From the NCBI GenBank assembly GCA_038209365.1, contig JBBQXS010000004.1:1-64000 (forward strand): 64,000 nt of DNA, written 5' to 3'. The translations under genes and the position numbers were made by a program. Positions 54,364 to 62,338 of this stretch are shown one piece after another. Below the pieces are notes generated by a model. The model was not told where the DNA came from. It saw nothing but the letters and a program-made list of their open reading frames with translations, and ran no database searches. The stretch comes from DASQHW01 sp038209365 (GTDB lineage: Bacteria; Actinomycetota; Acidimicrobiia; IMCC26256; PALSA-610). The stretch's first letter is position 1. Each line of letters opens with the position of its first letter.

Positions 54364-55426
54364 CTTCGTTCGCCTTCATCCACGCGAGTAGCTCTTCGCC
54401 TTCCGATGGCTCGCGTCCGGGGCCGGTGAGCAAGTCGGCAGCGAGTTGCGTTGGAGCAACGGTCACAAGTCTGTCGCGCGTCTTGGTCCGCTCGAACACC
54501 ACCTCGTCGAACGGCTCGACGAGCAGGACGTTGGCACCGGCGTCGGCGGACTTGAGCTTGAGCCGGTCGGCAGCGCGGGGCGCGTCGTCGACGTAGACGG
54601 ACGCCACGCGCGCGGGAGCGATGGGCGCGAAGCGCTGGGCCGCGATGGAGCCGGTCACCGCGTAGCGCAACTTGGACTTGCCGAGCTTCTCGGCTACGTC
54701 GGCAAGGCCGCGCGGGTCGAGGTAGCTGGTCACGATGTTGGAGCGCCGGAGCTCGTAATCCTGGCTCCAACGCCGGATGGCGCCGGCCCAGTCGATGTCG
54801 ATCACGGCACCACCGCCGTCCTTGGTGAGCAACGCGTCGCGCGCCAGGAGATCCGCCACGCGAGAGAGCGTCGCGGGTGAGACGCTGGCTCGTGATGCGA
54901 GTTCGCGCACTCCATACGGCGGTCGGAAGTCGACGAGCGCTCGAACTGCTCGGCTGGCGCCACGGCCGCGCAGAGATCGGAGTGGTTGATCGTCGGGCCA
55001 GGGGTCCTTGGTCGCGCCGAGTCGTTCGACGAAGAGAGCAGGGGATTGGGCGACGAGGCGCAGATTGCCGGTGCTGTCGGCGTAGCTGATCCCGCGCTCC
55101 GCGAGTAGCTCCTTCGAGCGCGCACTGAGGTACGGCGCCGCGATCAGAGGCAGGAGTGTGGTCGAGTCGGACTGGCGGCTATAGCTGTCGAGCTGTTGGA
55201 GGGCTTGGAGCAACGATTGCGGCGTGAGCGACCGCTTCGCCTCGATGACGAACGTCGCCATCGCTCCGCCCGGGCCTGTAATGCGCAGGATCCCGTCCAG
55301 CCGCCGTCCACCCTTGGCCGGCTCCCGTTCGAGCTCTGTCGACCAGTCCCGCGGCAGCGCGCGCGCGATGAACTCATCCACCTTCCGCATTATCTGCGTT
55401 TCAGAAATCGTGTCGTTTCGTGCCAC
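54347..55426 (-). CDS. AbiEi-like antitoxin/regulator with N-terminal PD-(D/E)xK-like domain
   Basis: 359 residues, GTG start with AGGAGG 10 bases upstream. Residues 40-70 read LDGILRITG ... FVIEAKRSL, an Asp and E-x-K pair as in PD-(D/E)xK folds. A winged helix follows (YGVRELASRASVSPATLSRV, about 170-190), and the C-terminal half has the AbiEi-type YAVTGSIAAQRFAPI and ANVLLVEPFDEVVF. Pairs with the nucleotidyltransferase. Unusual in joining a nuclease-like fold to an antitoxin regulator. Confidence 0.75.
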   Translation of the reverse strand: MARNDTISETQIMRKVDEFIARALPRDWSTELEREPAKGGRRLDGILRITGPGGAMATFVIEAKRSLTPQSLLQALQQLDSYSRQSDSTTLLPLIAAPYLSARSKELLAERGISYADSTGNLRLVAQSPALFVERLGATKDPWPDDQPLRSLRGRGASRAVRALVDFRPPYGVRELASRASVSPATLSRVADLLARDALLTKDGGGAVIDIDWAGAIRRWSQDYELRRSNIVTSYLDPRGLADVAEKLGKSKLRYAVTGSIAAQRFAPIAPARVASVYVDDAPRAADRLKLKSADAGANVLLVEPFDEVVFERTKTRDRLVTVAPTQLAADLLTGPGREPSEGEELLAWMKANEDAWRA

Positions 55427-55668
55427 CTGAAACGGGCCTCCTGGAGAAACGGACGCCCGGGGATCCCGAGGCGCTGCCGTTCCAACTACGGTGCTGTCTC
55501 ATGGTACACGAAACAGAGCTGTTTCTGAAACGCTTGCAACCATTTTGCAACCCGAATGGTTGCAACCCGCTGGATCCGGCGGGACGTGGTGGACCTTCCA
55601 ACCCGCGAAGCCGCAGGTCACAGGACTGAATCACACCAGTGTGATCCCGCTGGACCCCGCCCAGCATA
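55427..55668. other. right-end non-coding region of the element
   Basis: 242 bases without a gene. It holds the promoter region of the AbiEi-like gene with GTTTCAGAAA-type boxes in both orientations (CGTTTCAGAAA near 55391 and TTTCTGAAACG near 55522), the right terminal repeat, and a TCACAC-CA-GTGTGA palindrome at 55631-55644. The boxes may be the operator of the adjacent toxin-antitoxin pair. Confidence 0.5.
55532..55568. repeat. right copy of terminal repeat (TTGCAACC motifs)
   Basis: 55532-55553 is identical to 35484-35505. TTGCAACC boxes lie at 55534 and 55545 (spacing 11), and a third copy TTGCAACCC is at 55560. Same orientation as the left end; about 115 bases inside attR. Probable arm sites of the integrase. 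Confidence 0.6.
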
Positions 55669-55714
55669 GCTCATAACCCGAAGGTCGCAGGTTCAAATCC
55701 TGCCCCCGCCACCA
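55669..55714 (+). repeat. attR, 46-bp direct repeat of the tRNA 3' half
   Basis: Exact copy of 35383-35428. It lacks the 5' half of a tRNA, so it is the displaced original 3' end of the chromosomal gene. The distance between the two copies (20,286 bp) gives the length of the element. Confidence 0.93.
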
Positions 55715-55730
55715 TCTGAGTACCTGGTCA

Positions 55731-55755
55731 GAGGCCCGGCCGAGTGCCGGGCCTC
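55731..55755 (+). terminator. original terminator of the tRNA-fMet gene
   Basis: A 10-bp perfect stem GAGGCCCGGC / GCCGGGCCTC with a CGAGT loop, 16 bases after attR. It would have terminated the tRNA transcript before integration. Confidence 0.6.
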
Positions 55756-55844
55756 GCCGCGTTCGGCTGGCTTCCACCGGGACTTCTACCGGGTGGAAGC
55801 CGGTCGATCCTCGAGCGGTCTCGCGAACGGACCCCTTGACGCGG

Positions 55845-56351
55845 TCACGCCTCGAGGATTTGCTTGATGCCGGCGAGCGTGGCCTCCATGTTGGCGCGAT
55901 GCTCGGCGATGCGACGATGGAGGATCTTCGACTCCTTCTCAGGCATCGCGTCGATCGCGAGGTTGATCCCGCTGCGCGCCGGCCCCATCTGCATCCACTG
56001 CGTGAGTCTCGTCCCGGCGCCGTCAGGCTCGAGGGTGAAGCGCCACGTGGCCGACGGCTGATCGGTGTCGCCGACCGCCCATCCGAACCGGCGCCCGGGC
56101 TCGAAGTCACAGATCGTGGACGTGGTCTCCCACTCGCCAATCGCCGGGTGATTGTTGCGGCCGACAAAGCGCGCTCCCGCGGCAGGAGCGGTAACTGCGT
56201 CGAGCCACTCCGCGCCCCGAAATTCCGAGCTGAACCGAGCCGGCAGTTGAATGTCAGACACGACAGCCCACACCGCGTCGGGCGACGCAGCGATCGTCAC
56301 CGTGACCTCAACGGTGGGGCAGTCGCTGTAGCGCAACTCGGGGCGGTCCAC
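55845..56351 (-). CDS. SRPBCC (polyketide cyclase/Bet v1-like) protein
   Basis: 168 residues. A START-like hydrophobic-cavity fold: VEVTVTIAASPDAVWAVVSD at the start, GARFVGRNNHPAIGEWETTS, then FTLEPDGAGTRLTQWMQMGP, and a long C-terminal helix. Members bind lipids or polyketides; the ligand is unknown. It is divergent from the LLM oxidoreductase gene. Confidence 0.87.
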   Translation of the reverse strand: MDRPELRYSDCPTVEVTVTIAASPDAVWAVVSDIQLPARFSSEFRGAEWLDAVTAPAAGARFVGRNNHPAIGEWETTSTICDFEPGRRFGWAVGDTDQPSATWRFTLEPDGAGTRLTQWMQMGPARSGINLAIDAMPEKESKILHRRIAEHRANMEATLAGIKQILEA

Positions 56352-56434
56352 GCTTGCCTCCTTGGTAGCGGGTCGCGTCGGCAGCGTAGGTGTGTAAGTT
56401 CACGATCGCACCCAGCATTGACGAGGTGACTAGC

Positions 56435-57478
56435 ATGCAAGTCGGGATCGGGGCGGTCGTGTCGACACCCGACGACGCCGCCTTCGTCGTTGAAGCCGAA
56501 GGGCTGGGAGCGACGTCGGTGTGGGTGCCCGAGGCGTGGGGGCAGGATGCACTCACGCCGTTGGCGTATCTCGCGGCCAGAACCACCACCATCAAGCTGG
56601 GTTCCGGAATCGTGCAAGTGGGGGCGAGGACGCCGGCGATGTTGGCGATGTCGGCGATGTCAATGCAGTCGCTTTCGAATGACCGCTTTCTTCTCGGGCT
56701 TGGTACCAGCGGACCGCAAGTCATGGAAGGGTGGCATGGGGTGCGCTTCCGGGCGCCGGTCACTGCGACCCGCGAGACGATCGACATCGTGCGCACCGTG
56801 GCTCGCGGCGACCGTCTCGAGTACGCCGGTGAGCTGTACCAGCTTCCACTGCCCGATGGTCCCGGCCGCGCGTTGCGTTCGATGATGGCGCCCACCGAGG
56901 TGCCCATCTACGTGGCCGCGCTCGGCCCTCGCAATCTCGAGCTCACCGGTGAGCTGGCCGACGGCTGGATCGGCAACGCCTTTGTTCCCGAGCATGCCGA
57001 TGCGTTTCTCGACCACCTCGCAGCCGGCGCTGCTGCAGCAGGCCGATCGTTGGCGGACCTCGACCTGCTGATCCCCGTGGCGGTGGAGTTCACTGACGCC
57101 GTCGACGAGGCCGCCAAGCGACATGCGCGGGGCTACGCGTTCACTGTCGGCGCGATGGGCTCCAAGGCCACGAACTTCTACAACGCTGCCTTCACCCGTC
57201 AAGGCTTCGGCGACGACGTCAACGCCGTGCAGGACCTCTGGCTTGCCGGACGCCGAGACGAAGCGGCGGACCGCGTGCCGGTCGAACTCGGCTTCAAGAC
57301 CAACCTGCTCGGCCCACCGGCGAATGTCAAAGAGCGACTACGCCAGTACCGCGACGCGGGCATCACGACACTCCAAGCGAAGCTCGCCGGCGATAGCCGC
57401 GACCGGCTCGAAACTCTGGCGCAGCTGATCGACCTGGTCGACGAAACCAACCGAGAGGCGGACGCCGACCTTATGTAA
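56435..57478 (+). CDS. LLM-class F420-dependent oxidoreductase
   Basis: 347 residues from ATG 56435. TIM-barrel luciferase-like pattern: MQVGIGAVVSTPDDAAFVVE, TSVWVPEAWGQDALTPLAYL, SNDRFLLGLGTSGPQV, and the C-terminal LLGPPANVKERLRQYRDAG. F420 dependence is inferred from the actinobacterial context and the LGTSGPQVMEGWHG stretch. It probably acts on an alcohol, enone or nitro group. Confidence 0.9.
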   Translation: MQVGIGAVVSTPDDAAFVVEAEGLGATSVWVPEAWGQDALTPLAYLAARTTTIKLGSGIVQVGARTPAMLAMSAMSMQSLSNDRFLLGLGTSGPQVMEGWHGVRFRAPVTATRETIDIVRTVARGDRLEYAGELYQLPLPDGPGRALRSMMAPTEVPIYVAALGPRNLELTGELADGWIGNAFVPEHADAFLDHLAAGAAAAGRSLADLDLLIPVAVEFTDAVDEAAKRHARGYAFTVGAMGSKATNFYNAAFTRQGFGDDVNAVQDLWLAGRRDEAADRVPVELGFKTNLLGPPANVKERLRQYRDAGITTLQAKLAGDSRDRLETLAQLIDLVDETNREADADLM

Positions 57479-57506
57479 ACATCCAGGTGGGCGCCGGACG
57501 TGCCTT

Positions 57507-58799
57507 CTATGCCGCGGGTCGGAGCGCGTCTGTGCGGGTGCGGGTGAGTTGTTCGAGGTGGGTGCGTTGGCAGCCCTGTTTGGTGAGGATGGGTTGTACG
57601 CGCCCTCGGGGTTGGCTGGTTGCGATGTGGTTGCCGTTGCGGTCGGAGAAGTCGAGGCGGCCATTGGGGTTGCCGACGACTTTCCAGTGGGCTTCGTGCA
57701 TGCCGCGATGGCAGCCGTACCGGCACAGGAGCATGCCGTTGTCGATGTCGGTTGGTCCGTTGTTGTTCCATTCGTTGACGTGGTGGGCGTCGCAGTGTTC
57801 GGGCGACGCCCGGCAACATCGACAGCCACCGTCTCTTGCGACCATCGCGCGGAATTGGTCGGGTGTGAACGTGCGGGTGGATCGGCCGAGCGCGAGCGGC
57901 ACGCCGGTCTTGTCGAGGACGATCTGCTGGATGGTTGCGTCGCAGGCGACGCGGCGGGCGGTGTCGGGGGAGATGCGGGTGCCGTCGGCGAGGTGGCATT
58001 CCCCGACCTGGTCGCCGCGCAGGGTGGCGGGGTCGGTGAGGACGAGCATGTGGGGGAGGTTCCCGCGGGCGGGTTTGCCGGCGAGGTAGGTGCGGGCGAT
58101 CTCGACCAGCGCGTCCGCGCGCTGTTGGGCCGGGGTGCGGGGGTCGTCGGCGCGGTGGAGGTCGTCGTACGCGCGTCGCAACGCGCGGTTGAAGATGTCG
58201 GCGCCTTCGGGTTCCAACGCGAAGGTGCCGAGACCGATCCCTTCGATCGATTTGGCGTAGTCGACCGCTCGGCGGTCCCATTGCCGGTCGGCGATGGTCT
58301 CGCGGTTGGCGCCGTCGCGGTCGAGGTCGGCGTCGAGGGCGTCGCGCCACTGCCGGACCGCGCCCGACACGTCTTCGGGTGACCCGGCCCGCGCCACCTC
58401 CAAGAGTGCGGGTTCGAAGACGTCGAACGCGGCATCGGCACGCGCGGCCCGCCGCGCCTGCGTGATCGTCTCGACATGCCGCGTCGTGAGCGCGCCCGCA
58501 GCCCAGGCCGATGCGGATTGCTCGAGCGCTTCAACCTCACGCGCGACGCGGACGCGCCGGTAGGCGTCACCGCGTGCGCAGCGCGTGTTGGTGACGAGGA
58601 ATGCGGCTGCCGACCGGGAGCCGTGCGCGGCCCACTCACACGACCGGTCGAACTCGCGCAGGCGACGAGCGACTTCCGCGTCGAGGCGAGCGCGGGCCCG
58701 TTCCAATGCGAGGAGCTCTACGCCAACCGACCCGTACCGGAGGTCCACTGCGGCGAGCTCGTCGATCGCTTCGTGAAGCCGCTCGACCGCGGAGTCCAT
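57507..58799 (-). CDS. DUF222/HNH endonuclease (13E12 repeat family type)
   Basis: 430 residues. An N-terminal helical DUF222 domain (to about residue 290) is followed by an HNH nuclease: CRCCRASPEHCDAHHVNEW, NNGPTDIDNGMLLCRYGCH and RGMHEAHW supply the His-Asn-His core with a zinc knuckle. These proteins are common, often multicopy, in actinobacteria and are thought to be domesticated or mobile nucleases. It has a strong leaderless promoter overlapped by an SOS box, so it should be induced by DNA damage. Confidence 0.92.
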   Translation of the reverse strand: MDSAVERLHEAIDELAAVDLRYGSVGVELLALERARARLDAEVARRLREFDRSCEWAAHGSRSAAAFLVTNTRCARGDAYRRVRVAREVEALEQSASAWAAGALTTRHVETITQARRAARADAAFDVFEPALLEVARAGSPEDVSGAVRQWRDALDADLDRDGANRETIADRQWDRRAVDYAKSIEGIGLGTFALEPEGADIFNRALRRAYDDLHRADDPRTPAQQRADALVEIARTYLAGKPARGNLPHMLVLTDPATLRGDQVGECHLADGTRISPDTARRVACDATIQQIVLDKTGVPLALGRSTRTFTPDQFRAMVARDGGCRCCRASPEHCDAHHVNEWNNNGPTDIDNGMLLCRYGCHRGMHEAHWKVVGNPNGRLDFSDRNGNHIATSQPRGRVQPILTKQGCQRTHLEQLTRTRTDALRPAA

Positions 58800-58806
58800 G
58801 CGCGGA

Positions 58807-58836
58807 ATTTTACACGAACATACGTTCGATCGTCAA
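58807..58836 (-). promoter_or_regulatory. leaderless promoter of the HNH gene
   Basis: On the minus strand TTGACG (58836-58831), an 18-bp spacer and TAAAAT (58812-58807), 7 bases before the ATG at 58799. A near-consensus sigma70-type promoter without ribosome site. Confidence 0.65.
58814..58829 (-). promoter_or_regulatory. LexA/SOS box
   Basis: TCGAACGTATGTTCGT on the minus strand, matching the actinobacterial consensus CGAAC-N4-GTTCG perfectly. It fills the spacer of the HNH promoter, so LexA would block RNA polymerase directly. Confidence 0.75.
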
Positions 58837-58862
58837 GCTCCGAAGGGCGAAAACCTCGGAGC

Positions 58863-59414
58863 TCATCGGCCCTCCTCCAGTCGGCGGACCTCCAGCCAAC
58901 GCTGGTACTCGGAGAGCAGGGCGTTGAGACGCTTGCGGTCCACCTTGTCCTCGATCTGTTGGGTGCCGACGAGGATGGTGAGCCCGATGCGGGCAAGGAC
59001 GCGCGCCTCCTTCTTGTCGATGCCGATGTCGAGGAAGGCCTGTGTGAGCACTGCTTCTCGCGCCGCGTCGACCAGGCGCTGGTAGTCGGCGACCATCGGG
59101 TTGGTGCGGGCCCAGCCGCGAATGGCGCTCTCGGCCTCGTGGTTGAGGGAAATGGCGATTCGGCGGAGCAAGTCGACGCGCTCGAGCGGGTCGGTCGTGT
59201 TCTTCACCTGCTCCTTGAGCGCGTATACGCGGCCGTCGGCCCACTGCTCGAGGAAGGCGGTGTGGAACTCGCGGATGCCGCCGAAGTGCGCGTAGAAACT
59301 GCCAGTGGTGACTCCGAGACTCGCGCACAGGTTGGCCATCGTCAGCGCGCTCACGCCACCGTCGGCGAGCAGCTCGAGCGCGGCGCGGTAGTAGTCGTCT
59401 TTGCTTTGGCGCAT
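58863..59414 (-). CDS. TetR-family transcriptional regulator
   Basis: 183 residues from ATG 59414 (ATG 59444 would add ten residues). The HTH reads LTMANLCASLGVTTGSFYAHFGG. The C-terminal ligand domain is helical. It is divergent from the P450 gene with 73 bases between them that contain a palindromic operator, so it most likely represses the P450-DUF35-thiolase-SDR operon and itself, with an operon substrate or its CoA ester as inducer. Confidence 0.9.
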   Translation of the reverse strand: MRQSKDDYYRAALELLADGGVSALTMANLCASLGVTTGSFYAHFGGIREFHTAFLEQWADGRVYALKEQVKNTTDPLERVDLLRRIAISLNHEAESAIRGWARTNPMVADYQRLVDAAREAVLTQAFLDIGIDKKEARVLARIGLTILVGTQQIEDKVDRKRLNALLSEYQRWLEVRRLEEGR

Positions 59415-59443
59415 GCGTTGCCGATCTCTCTTGGCAACAAACA

Positions 59444-59455
59444 TAACATAAGTTA
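59444..59455. promoter_or_regulatory. candidate TetR operator (TAAC-N4-GTTA)
   Basis: TAACATAAGTTA, symmetric arms with a 4-base centre, between the divergent TetR and P450 starts. It resembles in layout the operators of steroid-catabolism TetR regulators (AAC..GTT core). Inference. Confidence 0.45.
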
Positions 59456-59487
59456 CTGTACGGAGATCGCTCGGAAAGGGGGACGAC

Positions 59488-60732
59488 ATGGGCCTGCCGG
59501 ACCTGACCGATCTGACCAACGTCTTCGTGGATCCGACCGCGTACGCGGATGAGGACCGGTTCCACACCGCGTGCCGGATGCTGCGACGCGAGCATCCGGT
59601 CGCGCGGGTGGAGTCGGAGCGCTACCGGCCGTTCTGGGCGGTGACCCGGCACGCCGACGTCTTAGATGTCGAGCGCGACCACGAGCACTTCCGCAACTCG
59701 CCGCGTCCGCTGCTCGTGCCCGCCGCCATGGAGGCGAGGGCCGAGGCGAACGGTGGACCGGTCCTGCGCACGCTCATCCACATGGACGACCCGGATCACA
59801 AGGCGTTCCGCGGGATCACGTCGAGCTGGTTCCTGCCCGGCCGGATTCGCTCGCTCGAAAACCGCGTCCGTGAGCTCGCCGTCGGCTACATCGACCACAT
59901 GGCCGAGCTCGGCGGCTCGTGCGACTTCGTGCAGGAGGTCGCGGTCGGGTTTCCGCTCCACGTCATCCTGTCGATCCTCGGTCTGCCCGAGGAGGACTTT
60001 CCGAAGATCCTGAAGCTCACCGCCGAGGCGTTCGGAGGCGACGACGAAGAGCTCACCCGCTCCGCCGACCCGGAAGAACGCATGGCGGTCATGCTCGATT
60101 TCTTCCAATACTTCGTGGCGCTCACCGCCGACCGGCGGGCGAACCCGACCGACGACCTGGCATCGGTCATCGCCAACGCCACCATTGATGGCCGGCCGCT
60201 CAACGACTTCGATGCTGCGTCGTACTACGTGATCATCGCCACTGCCGGGCACGACACGACGAGCTCGTCGATCGCCGGCGGCCTCGAGGCGCTGCTGCGT
60301 CATCCCGACCAGCTCGCGCGCCTGCGTGACGATCCGTCGCTCGGTGTGAACGCGGTTGAGGAGATGATCCGATGGGTGACTCCGGTGAAGGAGTTCATGC
60401 GCACTGCCACGGAGGATCGCACCGTCGGCGACGTGACGGTCCCCGCGGGCGACTCGGTGTATCTCGCCTATCTGTCGGCCAACCGTGACGAGGATGTGTT
60501 CGAAGATCCGTTCCGGTTCGACGTCGCGCGGCCTGACAACAAGCAGGTCGCGTTCGGCTACGGGGTGCACTTCTGTCTGGGCGCGCACCTCGCTCGCCTC
60601 GAGTTGCGCGTCTTCTTCGAGGAGCTGCTTGCGCGCGTCGACGACCTGCAGCTCGCGGGCGAGCCGTCGAAGTCGGCGACGGTGTTCGTCGGCGGCCTGA
60701 AGCATCTTCCCGTCTCGTATCGCATGCGTTGA
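59488..60732 (+). CDS. cytochrome P450
   Basis: 414 residues. Haem loop FGYGVHFCLGAHLARLE, I-helix IATAGHDTTSSS with the acid-alcohol pair, and K-helix EEMIRW. The GHDTT and VKEFMRTA segments resemble the steroid/alkane CYP families (for example CYP125/142-like), which oxidise terminal methyl groups. First gene of a TetR-controlled operon with DUF35, thiolase-like and SDR genes; its stop overlaps the DUF35 start (TGATG). Confidence 0.92.
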   Translation: MGLPDLTDLTNVFVDPTAYADEDRFHTACRMLRREHPVARVESERYRPFWAVTRHADVLDVERDHEHFRNSPRPLLVPAAMEARAEANGGPVLRTLIHMDDPDHKAFRGITSSWFLPGRIRSLENRVRELAVGYIDHMAELGGSCDFVQEVAVGFPLHVILSILGLPEEDFPKILKLTAEAFGGDDEELTRSADPEERMAVMLDFFQYFVALTADRRANPTDDLASVIANATIDGRPLNDFDAASYYVIIATAGHDTTSSSIAGGLEALLRHPDQLARLRDDPSLGVNAVEEMIRWVTPVKEFMRTATEDRTVGDVTVPAGDSVYLAYLSANRDEDVFEDPFRFDVARPDNKQVAFGYGVHFCLGAHLARLELRVFFEELLARVDDLQLAGEPSKSATVFVGGLKHLPVSYRMR

Positions 60733-61160
60733 TGGACGTCGTGACCGGGAATCGCACGAAGCTCGCGCCCCAAGCGACACCGGAGACTCAGCCGTTCTGG
60801 GACGCCTGCCGCGACGGCGTGCTGATGCTGCAGTGGTGTCGGCGATGTTCCACCGCTTTCTTCCCTCCCTCGCTGTACTGCCCCCGTTGCGTTTCCGATG
60901 ACGGCGAGTGGCGAGTGGCGAGCGGCCGCGGTCGGCTGCACACCTACGTGATCGCGCACCGCGCCGCGCCAGGCTTCGAGGCCGAGGTTCCGTACGCGAT
61001 CGCCATCGTCGAGCTCGACGAGGGGCCGCGCATGATGTCGAACATCGTCGGTATCCCCAACACGCCTGACCATCTGGTGCTGGACATGGAGCTGCGGGTT
61101 GCGTTCGAGTCGCGCGGTGATGGAGTTCAGGTACCGGTGTTCGGACCGGGGGACCGGTGA
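60732..61160 (+). CDS. DUF35 OB-fold protein with rubredoxin-like zinc ribbon
   Basis: 142 residues. Zinc ribbon QWCRRCSTAFFPPSLYCPRC near residues 33-52, then an OB-fold (GRGRLHTYVIAHRAAPGF, PYAIAIVELDEGPRMMS). DUF35 proteins bind acyl-CoA and form complexes with Ltp-type thiolases or aldolases and with MaoC-like hydratases in steroid side-chain degradation. The last four bases overlap the thiolase start (GTGA), supporting a complex. Confidence 0.9.
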   Translation: MDVVTGNRTKLAPQATPETQPFWDACRDGVLMLQWCRRCSTAFFPPSLYCPRCVSDDGEWRVASGRGRLHTYVIAHRAAPGFEAEVPYAIAIVELDEGPRMMSNIVGIPNTPDHLVLDMELRVAFESRGDGVQVPVFGPGDR

Positions 61161-62311
61161 GCCGCCGATCCGGAGCCGCGATCATCGGTGCGGCCGAGAC
61201 CACGGAGCTCGGGCGGATCCCGCACATGTCCGAGCTGTCGTTGCATCTCGACGCGGCCCGGAACGCGATCGCGGATTGCGGGATCGATGTGTCGGACATC
61301 GATGGTGTGGCCGGCGTCGGTAGGTATCCGTCGTTGGTGGCACAACAGCTCGGTCTTACGCCGACCTATGTCGACGGCACGAGCGTCGGCGGATGTTCGT
61401 TCCTCGTGCACGTCCGTCACGCGATGGCGGCGATCGCGAGCGGCCTGGCGTCGATGGTGCTCGTCACGCATGGTGAGTCGGGTCGCTCGCGGGTCGGTGT
61501 CAGCGGGTTCCGCGGCGCGGGCAGTTCTCCTGCGCTGCAGTTCGAGGCTCCCTACGGCGTCAACGGCCCGCCGACGATGTTCCCGATCGGCGTTGTCCGC
61601 TACATGAAGGAGTTCGGGCTCACGCACGAACAGCTCGCTTCGGTCCCCGTGGTCCAGCGGCAATGGGCGGCGCGCAACCCGCGGGCGATGAAGCGCGAGC
61701 CGATCACCGTCGAGGACGTGCTCGCCTCGGACCTGATCGCCTATCCGATGCACCTCCTCGAGTGCTGCCTGGTCACCGACGGGGGTGGCGCCCTGCTCGT
61801 CACCTCGGCCGACCGCGCGGGAGACATGGATCTCCCTCACCCAGCCGTCTATGTCGCGGGCGCGGGGGAGGCGGTGGGGCCGGCGATGATCTCGCAGATG
61901 GACGACTTCACGACCTCCGCCGCGTTTCGCGCTTCCGGCCGCGGGGCCTTCGCACAGGCCGAGATCGGTCCGGGCGACGTCGATCACCTCATGGTGTACG
62001 ACGCGTTCGCTCACCTCCCGATCTACGGGCTCGAGGATCTGGGATTCGTGAGTCGCGGCGAGGCCGGCCCGTTCATCGCCGACGGCAACACCGCTCCCGG
62101 CGGACGGCTCCCCATGAACACGAACGGCGGTGGACTGGCGTACACGCACACCGGTATGTACGGCATGTTCGCGATACAGGAGTCCGTGCGTCAGCTCCGG
62201 GGCACTGCGCCGGCGCAGGTCCCCGACGTGGAGGTGAGCGTCACGCACGGAGTCGGGGGGATGTTCGCCGCCGCCGCGACGCTCGTGCTGACGAATCACG
62301 TGCTCTCGTGA
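61157..62311 (+). CDS. thiolase-fold lipid-transfer-type enzyme (Ltp2-like)
   Basis: 384 residues, GTG start. Thiolase fold with AAIIGAAETTELGRIPHMS, SGLASMVLVTHGESG, HLMVYDAFAHLPIYGLEDLG, NTNGGGLAYTHTGMYG. The nucleophile region reads GTSVGGCSFLVHV: by spacing to AAIASG the usual Cys position is Gly and a Cys lies one place further. This is what is seen in Ltp2-type retro-aldolases, where tyrosines take over; the DUF35 partner next door fits. It probably cleaves a branched hydroxyacyl-CoA and not a 3-ketoacyl-CoA. Confidence 0.85.
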   Translation: MSRRSGAAIIGAAETTELGRIPHMSELSLHLDAARNAIADCGIDVSDIDGVAGVGRYPSLVAQQLGLTPTYVDGTSVGGCSFLVHVRHAMAAIASGLASMVLVTHGESGRSRVGVSGFRGAGSSPALQFEAPYGVNGPPTMFPIGVVRYMKEFGLTHEQLASVPVVQRQWAARNPRAMKREPITVEDVLASDLIAYPMHLLECCLVTDGGGALLVTSADRAGDMDLPHPAVYVAGAGEAVGPAMISQMDDFTTSAAFRASGRGAFAQAEIGPGDVDHLMVYDAFAHLPIYGLEDLGFVSRGEAGPFIADGNTAPGGRLPMNTNGGGLAYTHTGMYGMFAIQESVRQLRGTAPAQVPDVEVSVTHGVGGMFAAAATLVLTNHVLS

Positions 62312-62338
62312 GCTCGTGAGACAGAAGGAGAACCGGCT

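Noticed and set aside
55669..55714. Second tRNA gene
   Set aside because: Only the 3' half is present; acceptor 5' strand and D-arm are missing, so it is the attachment-site copy.
57549..58382. Valine/glycine-rich plus-strand frame opposite the HNH gene
   Set aside because: Composition is that of an antisense shadow; the minus strand has the DUF222 and HNH motifs and a strong promoter.
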